A DNA stretch of 64,000 nt from Rapana venosa (Eukaryota; Mollusca; Gastropoda; Neogastropoda; Muricidae), in assembly GCA_028751875.1 (NCBI GenBank), contig CM054167.1, forward strand, positions 26,354,036 to 26,418,035. The letters run 5' to 3'. Shown piece after piece: positions 33,261 to 43,016 of this stretch (its first letter is position 1; each line of letters begins with the position of its first letter). The notes beneath the pieces are model-generated. The model searched no databases. It was not told the origin of the DNA and worked only from the letters and a program-made list of their open reading frames with translations. The position numbers and the translations under genes were made by a program.

Positions 33261-33424
33261 ATACAGGTATATATATATCCATGTATTTGTAAATACATGT
33301 CAAGTGTCTCTATGAACCATCCAGCATGTATACATGTGTGAAAAATCATACACCCGAGTACGACACACATATATTCACAAGTCCACACTTAACACAAATC
33401 TCAAACCTAAAAAAACACACCAAA

Positions 33425-33547
33425 CTCAGATACGCAGGGCATGACTTGTCAGGCGCTTAACAGCAACACACACCACACTCCTACGACGAAACAACAGCAA
33501 GTCGCTATCTGATCAGCCGACAGAAGAAAAAGAAGAAGAAGAAGAAG
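33425..33547 (+). mobile_element. Repeat fragment with (GAA)n tail before E6
   Basis: Shares GACTTGTCAGGCGCTTAACA with 3.43 kb and the inverted copy at 49.73 kb, then TGATCAGCCGACAGAAG and (AAG)n. It stops 27 bp before E6. Confidence 0.6.
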
Positions 33548-33574
33548 CTATGTAAAAGTTGTACCTGATTCCAG

Positions 33575-33719
33575 CGACGCTGACGAGACGATCGCGTGGA
33601 TCCAGGAGAAGGATGCCGTACTGTCCACCGACGACTATGGCCGTGACCTGGCCAGTGTGCAAGCCTTGCAGCGGAAACACGAGGGAGTGGAGAGAGACTT
33701 GGCTGCTCTGGAAGAAAAG
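33575..33719 (+). CDS. SPTAN1: Alpha-spectrin E6: repeat 3, helices A-B
   Basis: The first base completes codon 273 (Arg); the exon then gives residues 274-321 (DADETIAWIQEKDAVLSTDD, YGRDLASVQALQRKHEGVER, DLAALEEK). This is repeat 3 helix A with its Trp, the A-B loop and helix B. YGRDLASVQAL and HEG.ERDLAALE are near-identical to the vertebrate protein. Acceptor TACCTGATTCCAG follows a short unique stretch next to a repeat tail; donor GAAAAG|GTACCG is non-ideal at +3 to +6. Phase 2 in, phase 0 out. Confidence 0.96.
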
Positions 33720-34155
33720 GTACCGTGGATGAGTTTGAGAGAGAGGTTGCTTGGGTGGGTAGTAGGTAGGAGGAGGGAAGGGTTTTGGGGTTTTTTTTGG
33801 TGGGGGGGGGGGGGGGGGGGATCGGGGTTTTTTCTTCATGGGGATAAACAGTGGGAAGTGGGTTTTAAAGAGGGAAGGTTTGTATGTAAGAGATGTGGGG
33901 AAAAAAAAGGTTTGTTTTTTTTTTTTTCAAGATTGTTTTAAAAAATGGGTTTTTATGTAGGTTGTGTGTGTGTGTGTGTGTGTGAATGATTTTGAATGCA
34001 AACCCATTATGTAGGTCGTGTGTGTGTGTGTGTGTGTGTGTTTGAATGATTTTGAATGCAAACGGCTTTGATTTGTTAGTTTTTCAAGATTTTGTGCTGT
34101 AAAAATTCCATATATTATTATTATTAAAAACACTACTACAACTACCACTACTACC

Positions 34156-34236
<81 letters not shown>

Positions 34237-34660
34237 GCCGCCGCCGCTGCTACTTCTACTACTACTACTACTATTTTTAAAATATTATTATTATTATTTT
34301 ATATCCAGTCAGGATTCTAATGCGCTTCATAAACCAATATTTCCCATGTGAACATTAAAAAAAAAAAAAATCAGTTTAAGCAAAGTCTTTGCCTTAAGCG
34401 TCATGCAATACATGCTGCTGCTGCTGCTGCTAATAATAATAATAATAATAATAGTAATGATAATACTATTAATGATATTAATGATAATATTAATAATAAT
34501 AATAATAATAATAAATGGAATTTCTATAGCGCTATATCTTGCAAAGACAAATCAAAGCGCTTGCATTCATCCTATTCTTACACATTCATGCAACCAATAA
34601 CAATTAATAGTTTAAACAAATTCTTTTACACACACACACACACACACACATACACACACA
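33720..34660 (+). repeat. Intron 6: G run, (GT)n, (CTG)n(CCG)n and (ATT)n/(AAT)n tracts
   Basis: G run of about 20 near 33,801-33,821. Two copies of a (GT)n plus GAATGATTTTGAATGCAAAC unit near 33,963-34,066. A trinucleotide block at about 34,140-34,275 of (CTA)n, about 14 CTG units, about 15 CCG/CCA units and (CTA)n. (AAT)n near 34,430-34,513 with a family D fragment (TGGAATTTCTATAGCGCTAT) after it. Another short CTG run near 34,412-34,431. Confidence 0.85.
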
Positions 34661-34667
34661 TCATGTA

Positions 34668-34800
34668 CATGTGCCGGTGGAAACAGACGACAAAATTTAC
34701 AAAACTGCATACACACGGGGACTGGATGTAAAAAAAGCACATGAGTGCTTATTCCATTATCCTCGATATAAAAAGAATAAATATAAAAAGAATAAAAAAT
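34668..34800 (+). mobile_element. SINE family B tail
   Basis: GTGCCGGTGGAAACAGACGA, CACACGGGGACTGGATGTAA and CCATTATCCTCGATATAAAA match the family 3' half. Confidence 0.8.
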
Positions 34801-34870
34801 AAATACATGGATGAAGGATTGACACCTGTCTTTGATTTTACCTGTTTATTTATGTTTTTCCTGAAAACAG

Positions 34871-34987
34871 GTGAACGCTCTGGGCACAGAATCTGTGAAG
34901 CTCCAGGGTAGCCATGGCGACCAGTCGGATCAGATTCGCGGCAAACAGCAAGAAATGGAGCAGAACTGGGAACAGCTGAGAAACAAG
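34871..34987 (+). CDS. SPTAN1: Alpha-spectrin E7: repeat 3, helices B-C
   Basis: Codes for residues 322-360 (VNALGTESVKLQGSHGDQSD, QIRGKQQEMEQNWEQLRNK). It is the end of helix B and most of helix C of repeat 3. This is the least conserved exon: the NWEQ(L/I)R helix-C core matches the family but the loop (LQGSHGDQSDQI) differs from the vertebrate text. Acceptor CCTGAAAACAG is weak but preceded by T-rich sequence; donor AACAAG|GTTCGT is non-ideal. Both phases 0, consistent with E6 and E8. Confidence 0.93.
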
Positions 34988-35409
34988 GTTCGTTCTTCTT
35001 GTAACAAAAAATATGTGTGGTTTTTGGAATTTTTTTTCTCTTTTTCTTTCTTTCGGTTTTTCTTTTGTCTTTGTCTGTGGTTTGGTTAACAATCCAGAAC
35101 GGATGAAGGTTAGTTCTAAACCAGACCAGTCAAAACTTAAATAATGTATAGAAGGAGATTAAAACAAAAGTAATAGGAAGGATTTTATTTGTGTTTGATC
35201 TTGCGTTATTGTGTGACTTGATTCTAGAATAAATATGAAGAAAAGTAAAAGAATAGCTTGTGGATATTCTCCATGCTTAATGATACAGGGGTGGGGTGGG
35301 GGTTGGGAAAGATATGAGCAAAGTTTAGAGATGCAGCAAATACTTGCACGTCGATATACATTGTGTATATTTGTGTATATTTATACACTAATATCCACCC
35401 CTCCTGCGC

Positions 35410-35412
35410 AAA

Positions 35413-35490
<78 letters not shown>

Positions 35491-35530
35491 CACACACACA
35501 CTCTGAGTCTCTCTCTCTCTCTCTTTCGCT
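35410..35530 (+). repeat. (CA)n and (CT)n tracts in intron 7
   Basis: About 37 CA units with two interruptions, followed by a short (CT)n. The rest of intron 7 is A/T-rich with no recognised repeat. Confidence 0.9.
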
Positions 35531-35741
35531 TGCTTGCTCGCTGGCTATCTCGCTTGCTCGCTCTATCCAGCATACACATACACATACACCAACTTGTGCA
35601 CACACTGATATTGTTTTTTGTACATTAATCAAAGCTGAAAAAAAAAAAAGCTTGTGGATAAACTCCACACTTTATAATATCATTTTGTTTGTGTTCTCTA
35701 AATCTTAAAAAAACAAAACACCGCCTTTTCTTGTCTCACAG

Positions 35742-35915
35742 GCTTCTGACCGAAGGTCAAGGCTGGACGATTCCTACTACCTGCACCGATTCTTGGCGGA
35801 CTTTCGTGACCTTGTGTCGTGGATCAGCGACATGAAGGCCATCATTTCGGCAGACGACCTGGCCAAGGATGTTGCAGGAGCCGAGGCCCTGCTCGAGAGA
35901 CATCAGGAACACAAG
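35742..35915 (+). CDS. SPTAN1: Alpha-spectrin E8: repeat 3 end to repeat 4 helix B
   Basis: Codes for residues 361-418 (ASDRRSRLDDSYYLHRFLAD, FRDLVSWISDMKAIISADDL, AKDVAGAEALLERHQEHK). It finishes helix C of repeat 3 and gives helix A (FLADFRDLVSW, with the conserved Trp) and part of helix B of repeat 4. DVAGAEALL(E/D)RHQEHK is identical to the vertebrate form at nearly every position. Acceptor CTTGTCTCACAG; donor CACAAG|GTGAGG, phase 0. A LINE inserted 14 bp after the exon and duplicated the donor. Confidence 0.97.
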
Positions 35916-36770
35916 GTGAGGCAGCGTCTTCTTCTTCTTCTTCTTCTTCTTCTTCTTCTTCTTTCTTGTTGTTGTTGTTCTTCTTCTTCCTCGTCTTCTT
36001 CTTCTTCTTCTTCTTCTTCTTTCTTGTTGTTGTTGTTCTTCTTCTTCCTCGTCTTCTTCTTCTTCTTCTTCACTTCATCTTCTTCCTCTTCTTCTTCGTC
36101 TTCTTCTTCTTCTTCTTCGTCTTCTTCTTCTTCTTCTTCTTCTTCATCTTCATCTGTCCTCTTCTTCTTCGTCTTCTTCGTCTTCTTCATCTTCTTCTTC
36201 TTCCTCTTCTTCTGCTTCTTCTTCATTCTTCTTCTTCTTCTTTCTTCTTCTTCTTCTTCTTCTTCTTCTTCTTTTTGTGGTCATGTTTCTCCCCAGGGGA
36301 GGTTTGACATTGATGAGCCGTCTCCATCTCTCTCTCGTTTTGAGCTTCTTCCTTATTCATGCTGCCCCTTTCTGTAAGATCATCTGCAATACAGGCAGCC
36401 CAGGTTTTTGCTAGGTCTTCCCTTTGGTCTCTTTCCATCCACTATGAAGTTCGTTGCTCTTTTTATGATGTGGTGGTCTGCTTTCCGTTGAACGTGCCCA
36501 AACCAGTGCAGTCTATTGGTACTAGCTTACAGACTTCAGATCATCATTTTTGCTCATTCTCCATAGTTCTTCATTCGTGATCCTGTCTTCCCATTTGATC
36601 TTTGTCGTGTAGCGTAGCATTCGGTTTTCACAGCTCTTCTTGTGAAAACCCACGTCTCTGAACCATACACTGATACAGGAGAACAGGTCTAATGCAGGCC
36701 TTATATATCAGACAGCGTCTCTCCAGTGGGATTTTCTGATTTCCGAGCAGACTAAGGTGAGGCAGAGTCT
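35913..36770 (-). mobile_element. LINE family E insertion with 17-bp duplication spanning the E8 donor
   Basis: AAGGTGAGGCAGCGTCT (35,913-35,929) and AAGGTGAGGCAGAGTCT (36,754-36,770) bracket the insert. From the left comes a (TTC)n tract of about 340 bp, the expanded (GAA)n tail of a minus-strand LINE; then the LINE 3' end (TGTTTCTCCCCAGGGGAGGT, GAGGTTTGACATTGATGAG), with a broken RT C-terminal frame. The duplicated segment contains the last codon of E8 and its splice donor, so a second donor, AAG|GTGAGG, sits at 36,757. Confidence 0.88.
35930..36276 (+). repeat. (TTC)n array, H-DNA prone
   Basis: Almost pure pyrimidine on the coding strand for about 340 bp, with TTG and TCG interruptions and an internal duplication (TTCTTGTTGTTGTTCTTCTT occurs twice near 35,963 and 36,022). 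Confidence 0.92.
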
Positions 36771-36865
36771 CTGTGATAAATCATTCACCGCGGAATTATC
36801 CCCCGAAGGCGGAATGCAGCCACCTTGATAGTGGAAAAAAAACTGTCTCATAATGCACATAATGG

Positions 36866-37095
36866 GGAACGGGATAGCCTAGTAGTTAGAACATTGCGCT
36901 CGCAATTTTGACAACCCGGGTTCGATTCCCGTTCAAGGGGGATATTTTCCTCTGGAGTTAACGTCAGTGCAGACTCCACTCTCCCCAAAAGTCCTTCGGA
37001 TGAGACTATAAACCGAGGCGCCGTGTGCGAACGCACACAGAACATCTTGCGCACACGTTAAATCCTGTTCCGCTTTTTGTTAGAGTAGGCCATCA
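36866..37095 (+). mobile_element. SINE family B with tRNA-like head, 3'-truncated
   Basis: Head GGGATAGCCTAGTAGTTAGA and box B CCCGGGTTCGATTCCCG, then GGAGTTAACGTCAGTGC, core CCTTCGGATGAGACTATAAA and GTTAAATCCTGTTCCGCTTT. It stops in the core at about 37,092. The head differs from the 27.8-kb copy. Confidence 0.82.
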
Positions 37096-37129
37096 TCACC
37101 ACCACCATTCATAATACCAAAATGTGCTT

Positions 37130-37369
37130 ACAAACCTATGGTGTATTACCTTTCAGGGAGAAATTGATGTCTGTGTGGACAGCTTCTTCTTCTTCATCAT
37201 CATCGTCATCATCATCATCATCATCGTCGTCGTCATCATCATCAAAATGACAAAATAGGCACACAAACCTATGTTGTGTACCTTTCATCATGTGTTGTAC
37301 CACTGTGTGTTTCAGGGAGAAATAGATGCCCGTGAGGACAGCTTCATCATTGTCATCGTCGTCATCATC

Positions 37370-37415
<46 letters not shown>

Positions 37416-38012
37416 TAACAAAACAGGCACACAAACCTGTGTCGTGTACCTTTCATCATGACTGTGTTGTACCACTGTGTGTTTTACAGGGAGAAATTGA
37501 CGCCCGTGAGGACAGCTTTTTCATCATCATCGTCATCATCATCATCATCGTCATCACCATCACCACCATCATCATCATCAAAATAACAAATAGGCACACA
37601 AACCTGATGACTGTGTTGTATACCACTGTGTGTTACAGGGAGAAATTGACGCCCGTGAGGACAGCTTCATCCTCCTCCTCCTCCTCCTCCTCCTCATCCT
37701 CCTCATCCTCCTCCTCCTCCTCCTCCTCCTCCTCCTCCTCCTCCTCCTCCTCATCATCATCATCCTCAACATCATCATGACTGTGTTGTATACCACTGTG
37801 TGTGTTACAGGGAGAAATTGACGCCAGTGAGGACAGCATCATCATCATCATCATCATCATCATCCTCCTCTTCCTCCTCCTCCTCATCCTCCTCCTCCTC
37901 CTCATCCTCCTCCTCCTCCTCCTCATCATCATCATCAACATCATCATGACTGTGTTGTATACCACTGTGTGTTTCTCAGGGAGATATTGACGCCAGGGAG
38001 GACAGCTTTGTT

Positions 38013-38044
<32 letters not shown>

Positions 38045-38109
38045 GACTGTGTTGCATACCACTGTGTGTGTTTCAGGGAGAAATTGATGCCTGGGAGGAC
38101 AGCTTTGTT

Positions 38110-38144
<35 letters not shown>

Positions 38145-38307
38145 GACTGTGTTGTATACCACTGTGTGTGTGTTTCAGGGAGAAATTGACGCCCGTGAGG
38201 ACAGCTTTGTTATCATCATCATCATCATCATCATCATCGTCATCATCATCATCATCATCGTCATCATCATGATGACTGTGTTGTATACCACTGTGTGTGT
38301 GTTACAG
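37130..38307 (+). repeat. Array of eight copies of the E9 acceptor and exon start, with (ATC)n spacers
   Basis: Copies of (A/T)CAGGGAGAAATTGA, continuing into codons for the GEIDAREDSF motif, occur near 37,155, 37,315, 37,486, 37,637, 37,810, 37,978, 38,077 and 38,179, before the true exon at 38,308. Each is preceded by CTGTGTTGTATACCACTGTG and a TTACAG or TTTCAG acceptor, and followed by (ATC)n or (CTC)n. Spacing is about 100 to 170 bp. Some copies have changed codons (Asp to Val, Arg to Ser, Arg to Trp). Confidence 0.93.
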
Positions 38308-38409
38308 GGAGAAATTGATGCTCGGGAGGACAGCTTTGTGTCCTGTGCGGAGGCTGGGGAACGCCTGGTGTCCTCCAAACACTACGCCTCTGAGGAAGTC
38401 AGAGAGAAG
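38308..38409 (+). CDS. SPTAN1: Alpha-spectrin E9: repeat 4, helix B to helix C
   Basis: Codes for residues 419-452 (GEIDAREDSFVSCAEAGERL, VSSKHYASEEVREK), the end of helix B and start of helix C of repeat 4. GEIDA.EDSF and HYAS(E/D)EVREK are diagnostic for alpha-spectrin. It is chosen as the true exon among nine copies of the edge because only here does the family's sequence continue past DSF to a donor, GAGAAG|GTGAGC. Acceptor GTGTGTGTTACAG, phase 0 at both ends. Upstream decoy copies have equal or better acceptors (TGTGTTTCAG). Confidence 0.97.
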
Positions 38410-38429
38410 GTGAGCGAGAGCCTGTAAAC

Positions 38430-39440
38430 ACAACTTGTCTTCTTCACTTCTCCCTCACTTAACTCCGTGAGGGAACCCCAGGGTGGGTGACTTGCCATGT
38501 GCGGTTAACCATCAAGCATCTTCTTCTTCTTCTTCTTCCTTTTTTGTCGTGTTTCTCCCAGGGGAGGTTTGACATTGATGAGCCTTCTCCATCTCTCTGT
38601 TTTGAGCTTCCTCCTTATTTATGCTGCCCCTTTCTCTTAGATCATCTGCAATACAGGCAGCCCAGGTTTTGCTAGGTCTTCCCTTTGGTCTCTTTCCATC
38701 CACTACAAAGTTCGTTGTGGTGGTCTGCTTTCCGTTGAACGTGCCCAAACCAGCGCAGTATTTTCGTACTAGCTACAGACTTCAGATCATCAAATTTGCA
38801 CATTCTCCATAGTTCTTCATTTGTGATCCTGTCTTCCCATTTGATCTTTGTCATGCAGCGTAGCATTCAGTTTTCACAGCTCTTCAACAAACGTTTGACG
38901 GTTTTTGTGAAAACCCATGTCTCCGAACCATACAGGAGAACAGGTCTGATGCAGGCCTTATATATCAGACAGCATCTCTCCAGTGGGATTTTCTGATTTC
39001 CGAGCAGACTTGCCAATCCATCAAGCATCTGCTTCAGGAATGTCGAGATGTCCAGGATATTAGGCACTACAAGTATTTTACTCCAGACTCCCTGAAGATC
39101 CTTTTTCGTGATGTTCCACAGGAGATTTTTAACTTCCTGAGAGAATCGGGATTTTCACCGTTTGATATGAGTGAAAGTGTTATAGTTGGTCACTAAGAAC
39201 GAGGTTGTTTTAAGGAATCTCATTTTATGTTGTGGTTGATGCAGTTTTTTCCTACAATGCGGTGCCCATCCTTGGTTGACCCTTATGGTTGACTAGGGCG
39301 TTGATACAGGGAAGGACAGCAGAGTTGGTTTTATACCATGTTTTAATCTGTATATAGTTGCATAGTTTTATTCTGAGATTTAAAATATTATGAGTTGACA
39401 GCCCTGATATGGCCTGTGTGGTCGGCAGAGGATTGGATTG
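38430..39440 (+). mobile_element. Older LINE 3' end (RNase H-like C-terminus), split by a younger LINE
   Basis: Reading across the younger insert, the + strand gives TCHVRLTIKHLLQEC, then RDVQDIRHYKYFTPDSLKIL and FRDVPQEIFNFLRESGF, ending at a stop at about 39,196-39,198. That is the usual C-terminal end of a non-LTR element with an RNase H-like domain. Downstream 3' UTR ends near CCTGATATGGCCTGTGTGGT (39,406). Related tails are at 45.90 and 59.94 kb. The element is fragmentary and not functional. Confidence 0.75.
38509..39030 (-). mobile_element. LINE family E insertion with perfect 13-bp target-site duplication
   Basis: CCATCAAGCATCT occurs at 38,509-38,521 and 39,018-39,030. Between them the minus strand carries a (GAA)n tail and a broken RT C-terminus: IYKACIRPVLLYGSETW, then KIKWEDRITNEELWRMCKFD, then STKILRWFGHVQRKADHH. 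The LYGSETW and LRWFGHVQR blocks are classic for this region of non-LTR reverse transcriptases. Frame is broken by at least one indel near 38,867. Confidence 0.9.
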
Positions 39441-39449
39441 GATTGGAGG

Positions 39450-39940
39450 AGTCTTTGGGGCACTGCTCTGCCTTTTTGCAGACGCTGTGTCGTGGGAAGG
39501 TTATTTATTTATTTGTTTATTTATACCAGTTTAAGTCATGGCAGATTTCTCTGCGTGAAATTCGGGCTGTTCTCCCCGGGGAGAGCGCGTCGCCACAAGA
39601 GCAGCGCCACCCTTTTTTTTTCTTTTTCTTGTCTGCAGCTGTATTTGTCTCCCTATCAGAGTGGCTTTTTCTCTACAGAATTTTGCCAGGGACAACTCTC
39701 TTGTTGCCCTGGGTTGTTTTTTTTAACGTGCAGTAAATAATTATGCATAACACACTGGACCTCGGTTTATCGTCTCATCAGAAAGACTAGCGCCCAGACC
39801 ACCACTCATGATCGAATGGATGGGGGAAAAGTTTCGGGTCCAAACGGGGATTCGAACCACCACACACTTCCGACCCGGACTTTTTGCTTTCTAGACAGGC
39901 GCGTTACCTCTAGACCACCAATCCACCAGGTTGGCGGTGG
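39450..39940 (-). mobile_element. tRNA-derived SINE (family G)
   Basis: The minus strand has a tRNA-like head (TGGTGGTCTAGAGGTAACGC, box B GGTTCGAATCCCC), then GACGATAAACCGAGGTCCAG and ACCCAGGGCAACAAGAGAGT, and ends with GCAGAGAAATCTGCCATGAC. It is nearly complete. A decayed copy lies near 22.0-22.3 kb. Confidence 0.75.
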
Positions 39941-40660
39941 CAGCAGAGCCTATCCCCTTTCTTAGGTGCTGGATTCTGTCTGCCATTGAGTCGGAAATGG
40001 GAATATTAGGGCTAAGCTTTTGCCATAAAGATTTTACAGCTAGGAACTTGACTCCCCTTAAACATGCGCGCAGTCTTGCATGTTCCCATTCATATACATG
40101 AGCGTACCTGCTTATGTATGTACATTTTTTAAAGCTTTTAAATATTAGCGTTTAAAAAAAAAAAATTATTTGTTCACTGTCTGTGTGTGTTTTTGTGTGT
40201 GAGAGTGATGTTTCAGTGTGTATTTAGGAATGTGTGTTCAAAAGTATATTCAAGAGTGTGCATTTGTAAGGATCTGTATCTTGCGTTCGTTTTGTTGTTG
40301 TTGTTGTTGTTGCTTTGTTGTCAGTTTTGTTTCCACATTCTTATTACAACTGATAGATGAAGAAATGCTTTGTTATCACTAAGCTCATCAATATCGTTAT
40401 TCTGATTTATGTATTATTCACAGCCATTGTTATTTTTATCTTCCCCCCCCCCCCCCCCCCCCCCCCCCCAAAAGAGCAATCGTCATCATCATATTATTAT
40501 ATTTTCTGTTTTGATTTTTCATGTTTAGTACACACACACACACACACCACACACACACACACACACACCACACACACCACACACACACAAAATCATAAAA
40601 CCCTAATGCCATGACCGTGCAGCAAACTTGACATAACAGACATTGCATCATGGCTTCTGT
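39941..40660. other. Intron 9 spacer with poly-C and (CA)n
   Basis: Unique A/T-rich sequence, then a C run of about 26 near 40,444-40,470, then interrupted (CA)n near 40,530-40,587. Confidence 0.6.
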
Positions 40661-40669
40661 GGTTGGGGC

Positions 40670-42965
40670 GGGGCTGTATCATAAACATTACAACATTCTG
40701 CTATCACCGATATAGCCTCTGTATCCTAAACAACATTACAACATTCTGCCATCACCGATATAGCCTCTGTATCATAAACAACATTACAACATTCCATTCT
40801 GCCATCACTGATATAGCCTCTGTATCCTAAACAACATTACAACATTCTGCTATCACCGATATAGCCTCTGTATCGTAAACAACATTACAACATTCTGCCA
40901 TCACCGATATAGCCTCTGTATCATAAACAACATTACAACATTCTGCCATCACCGATATAGCCTCTGTATCCTAAACAACATTACAACATTCTGCCATCAC
41001 CGATATAGCCTCTGTGGTCAGGGCAATGCCATATAGGGGCATGGCTATATCATAAACAACATTACAACATTCTTCCATCACCGATATAGCCTCTGTATCC
41101 TAAACAACATTACAACATTCTGCCATCACCTCTGTGGTCAGGGCAGGGCTATATCCTAAACAACATTACAACATTCTGCCATCACCTCTGTGGTCAGGGC
41201 AGCGCTTTATCCTAAACAACATTACAACATTCTGCCATCACCGATATATAGCCTCTGTGGTTGGCAATGCTATATCATAAACAACATTACAACATTCTGC
41301 CATCACCGATATATAGCCTCTGTGGTTGGCAATGCTATATCCTAAACAACATCACAACATTCTGCCATCACCGACATAGCCTCTGTGGTCGGGGCAGGGC
41401 TATATCCTAAACAACATCACAACATTCTGCCATCACCTCTGTGGTCAGGGCAGGGCTATATCCTAAACAACATTACAACAATCTGCCATCACCTCTGTGG
41501 TCAGGGCAGGGCTATATCCTAAACAACATTACAACATTCTGCCATCACCTCTGTGGTCAGGGCAATGCTATATCCTAAACAACATTACAACATTCTGCCA
41601 TCACCTCTGTGGTCAGGGCAGGGCTATATCCTAAACAACATCACAACATTCTGCCATCACCTCTGTGGTTGGCAATGCTATATCCTAAACAACATTACAA
41701 CATTCTGCCATCCCCTCTGTGGTTGGCAATGCTATATCCTAAACAACATTACAACATTCTGCCATCACCTCTGTGGTCAGGGCAGGGCTATATCCTAAAC
41801 AACATTACAACATTCTGCCATCACCTCTGTGGTCAGGGCAATGCTATATCCTAAACAACATTACAACATTCTGCCATCCCCTCTGTGGTTGGCAATGCTA
41901 TATCCTAAACAACATTACAACATTCTGCCATCACCTCTGTGGTCAGGGCAGGGCTATATCCTAAACAACATTACAACATTCTGCCATCACCTCTGTGGTC
42001 AGGGCAGGGCTATATCCATAAACAACATTACAACATTCTGCCATCACCTCTGTGGTCAGGGCAGGGCTATATCCATAAACAACATGACAACATTCTGCCA
42101 TCACCTCTGTGGTCAGGGCAGGGCTATATCCTAAACAACATGACAACATTCTGCCATCACCTCTGTGGTCAGGGCAGGGCTATATCCTAAACAACATTAC
42201 AACATTCTGCCATCACCTCTGTGGTCAGGGCGGGCCTATATCCTAAACAACATGACAACATTCTGCCATCACCTCTGTGGTCAGGGCAATGCTATATCCT
42301 AAACAACATTACAACATTCTGCCATCCCCTCTGTGGTTGGCAATGCTATATCCTAAACAACATTACAACATTCTGCCATCACCTCTGTGGTCAGGGCAGG
42401 GCTATATCCTAAACAACATTACAACATTCTGCCATCACCTCTGTGGTCAGGGCAGGGCTATATCCATAAACAACATGACAACATTCTGCCATCACCTCTG
42501 TGGTCAGGGCAATGCTATATCATAAACAACATTACAACATTCTGCCATCACCGATATAGCCTCTGTATCATAAACAACATTACAACATTCTGCCATCACC
42601 GATATAGCCTCTGTATCATAAACAACATTACAACATTCTGCCATCACCGATATAGCCTCTGTATCATAAACAACATTACAACATTCTGCCATCACCGATA
42701 TAGCCTCTGTATCATAAACAACATTACAACATTCTGCCATCACCGATATAGCCTCTATATCCTAAACAACATTACAACATTCTGCCATCACCTCTGTGGT
42801 CAGGGCAGGGCTATACCATAAACAACATCACAACATTCTGCCATCACCGATATAGCCTCTGTATCATAAACAACATGACAACATTCTGCCATCACCGATA
42901 TATAGCCTCTGTGGTTGGCAATGCTATATCCTAAACAACATGACAACATTCTGCCATCACTCTGC
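40670..42965 (+). repeat. Minisatellite of about 40 units, 47- and 56-bp variants
   Basis: All units share ACAACATTACAACATTCTGC and CATCACC. Long units carry CTCTGTGGTCAGGGCAGGGC and TATATCC; short ones carry GATATAGCCTCTGTATC. Short units cluster at both ends (40,690-41,020 and 42,530-42,770), long ones in the middle. The CTCTGTGGTC..GG..GGCTATA segment resembles LINE 3' tails at 39.41 and 45.90 kb. The array ends 50 bp before E10. Confidence 0.95.
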
Positions 42966-43016
42966 TGTACGGCGGTTAACAGGGCACACACACACACTGG
43001 TCTGGTCTGGTTTCAG

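Noticed and set aside
35793..36377. Extended frame continuing E8 into poly-Ser/Leu/Phe
   Set aside because: It passes the E8 donor and runs into the LINE (TTC)n tail.
36866..36943. Possible tRNA gene
   Set aside because: Head of a family B SINE; anticodon arm is poorly formed and the core follows directly.
37271..38427. Frames linking several GEIDAREDSF copies through poly-Ile/Ser
   Set aside because: They are the decoy exon edges and (ATC)n spacers; family homology continues only from the last copy.
39395..39740. Frame of about 110 codons resembling a small protein
   Set aside because: It lies in the reverse complement of a tRNA-derived SINE and a LINE tail.
40670..42965. CRISPR-like direct-repeat array
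   Set aside because: Units are contiguous without unique spacers, and the context is an animal intron.
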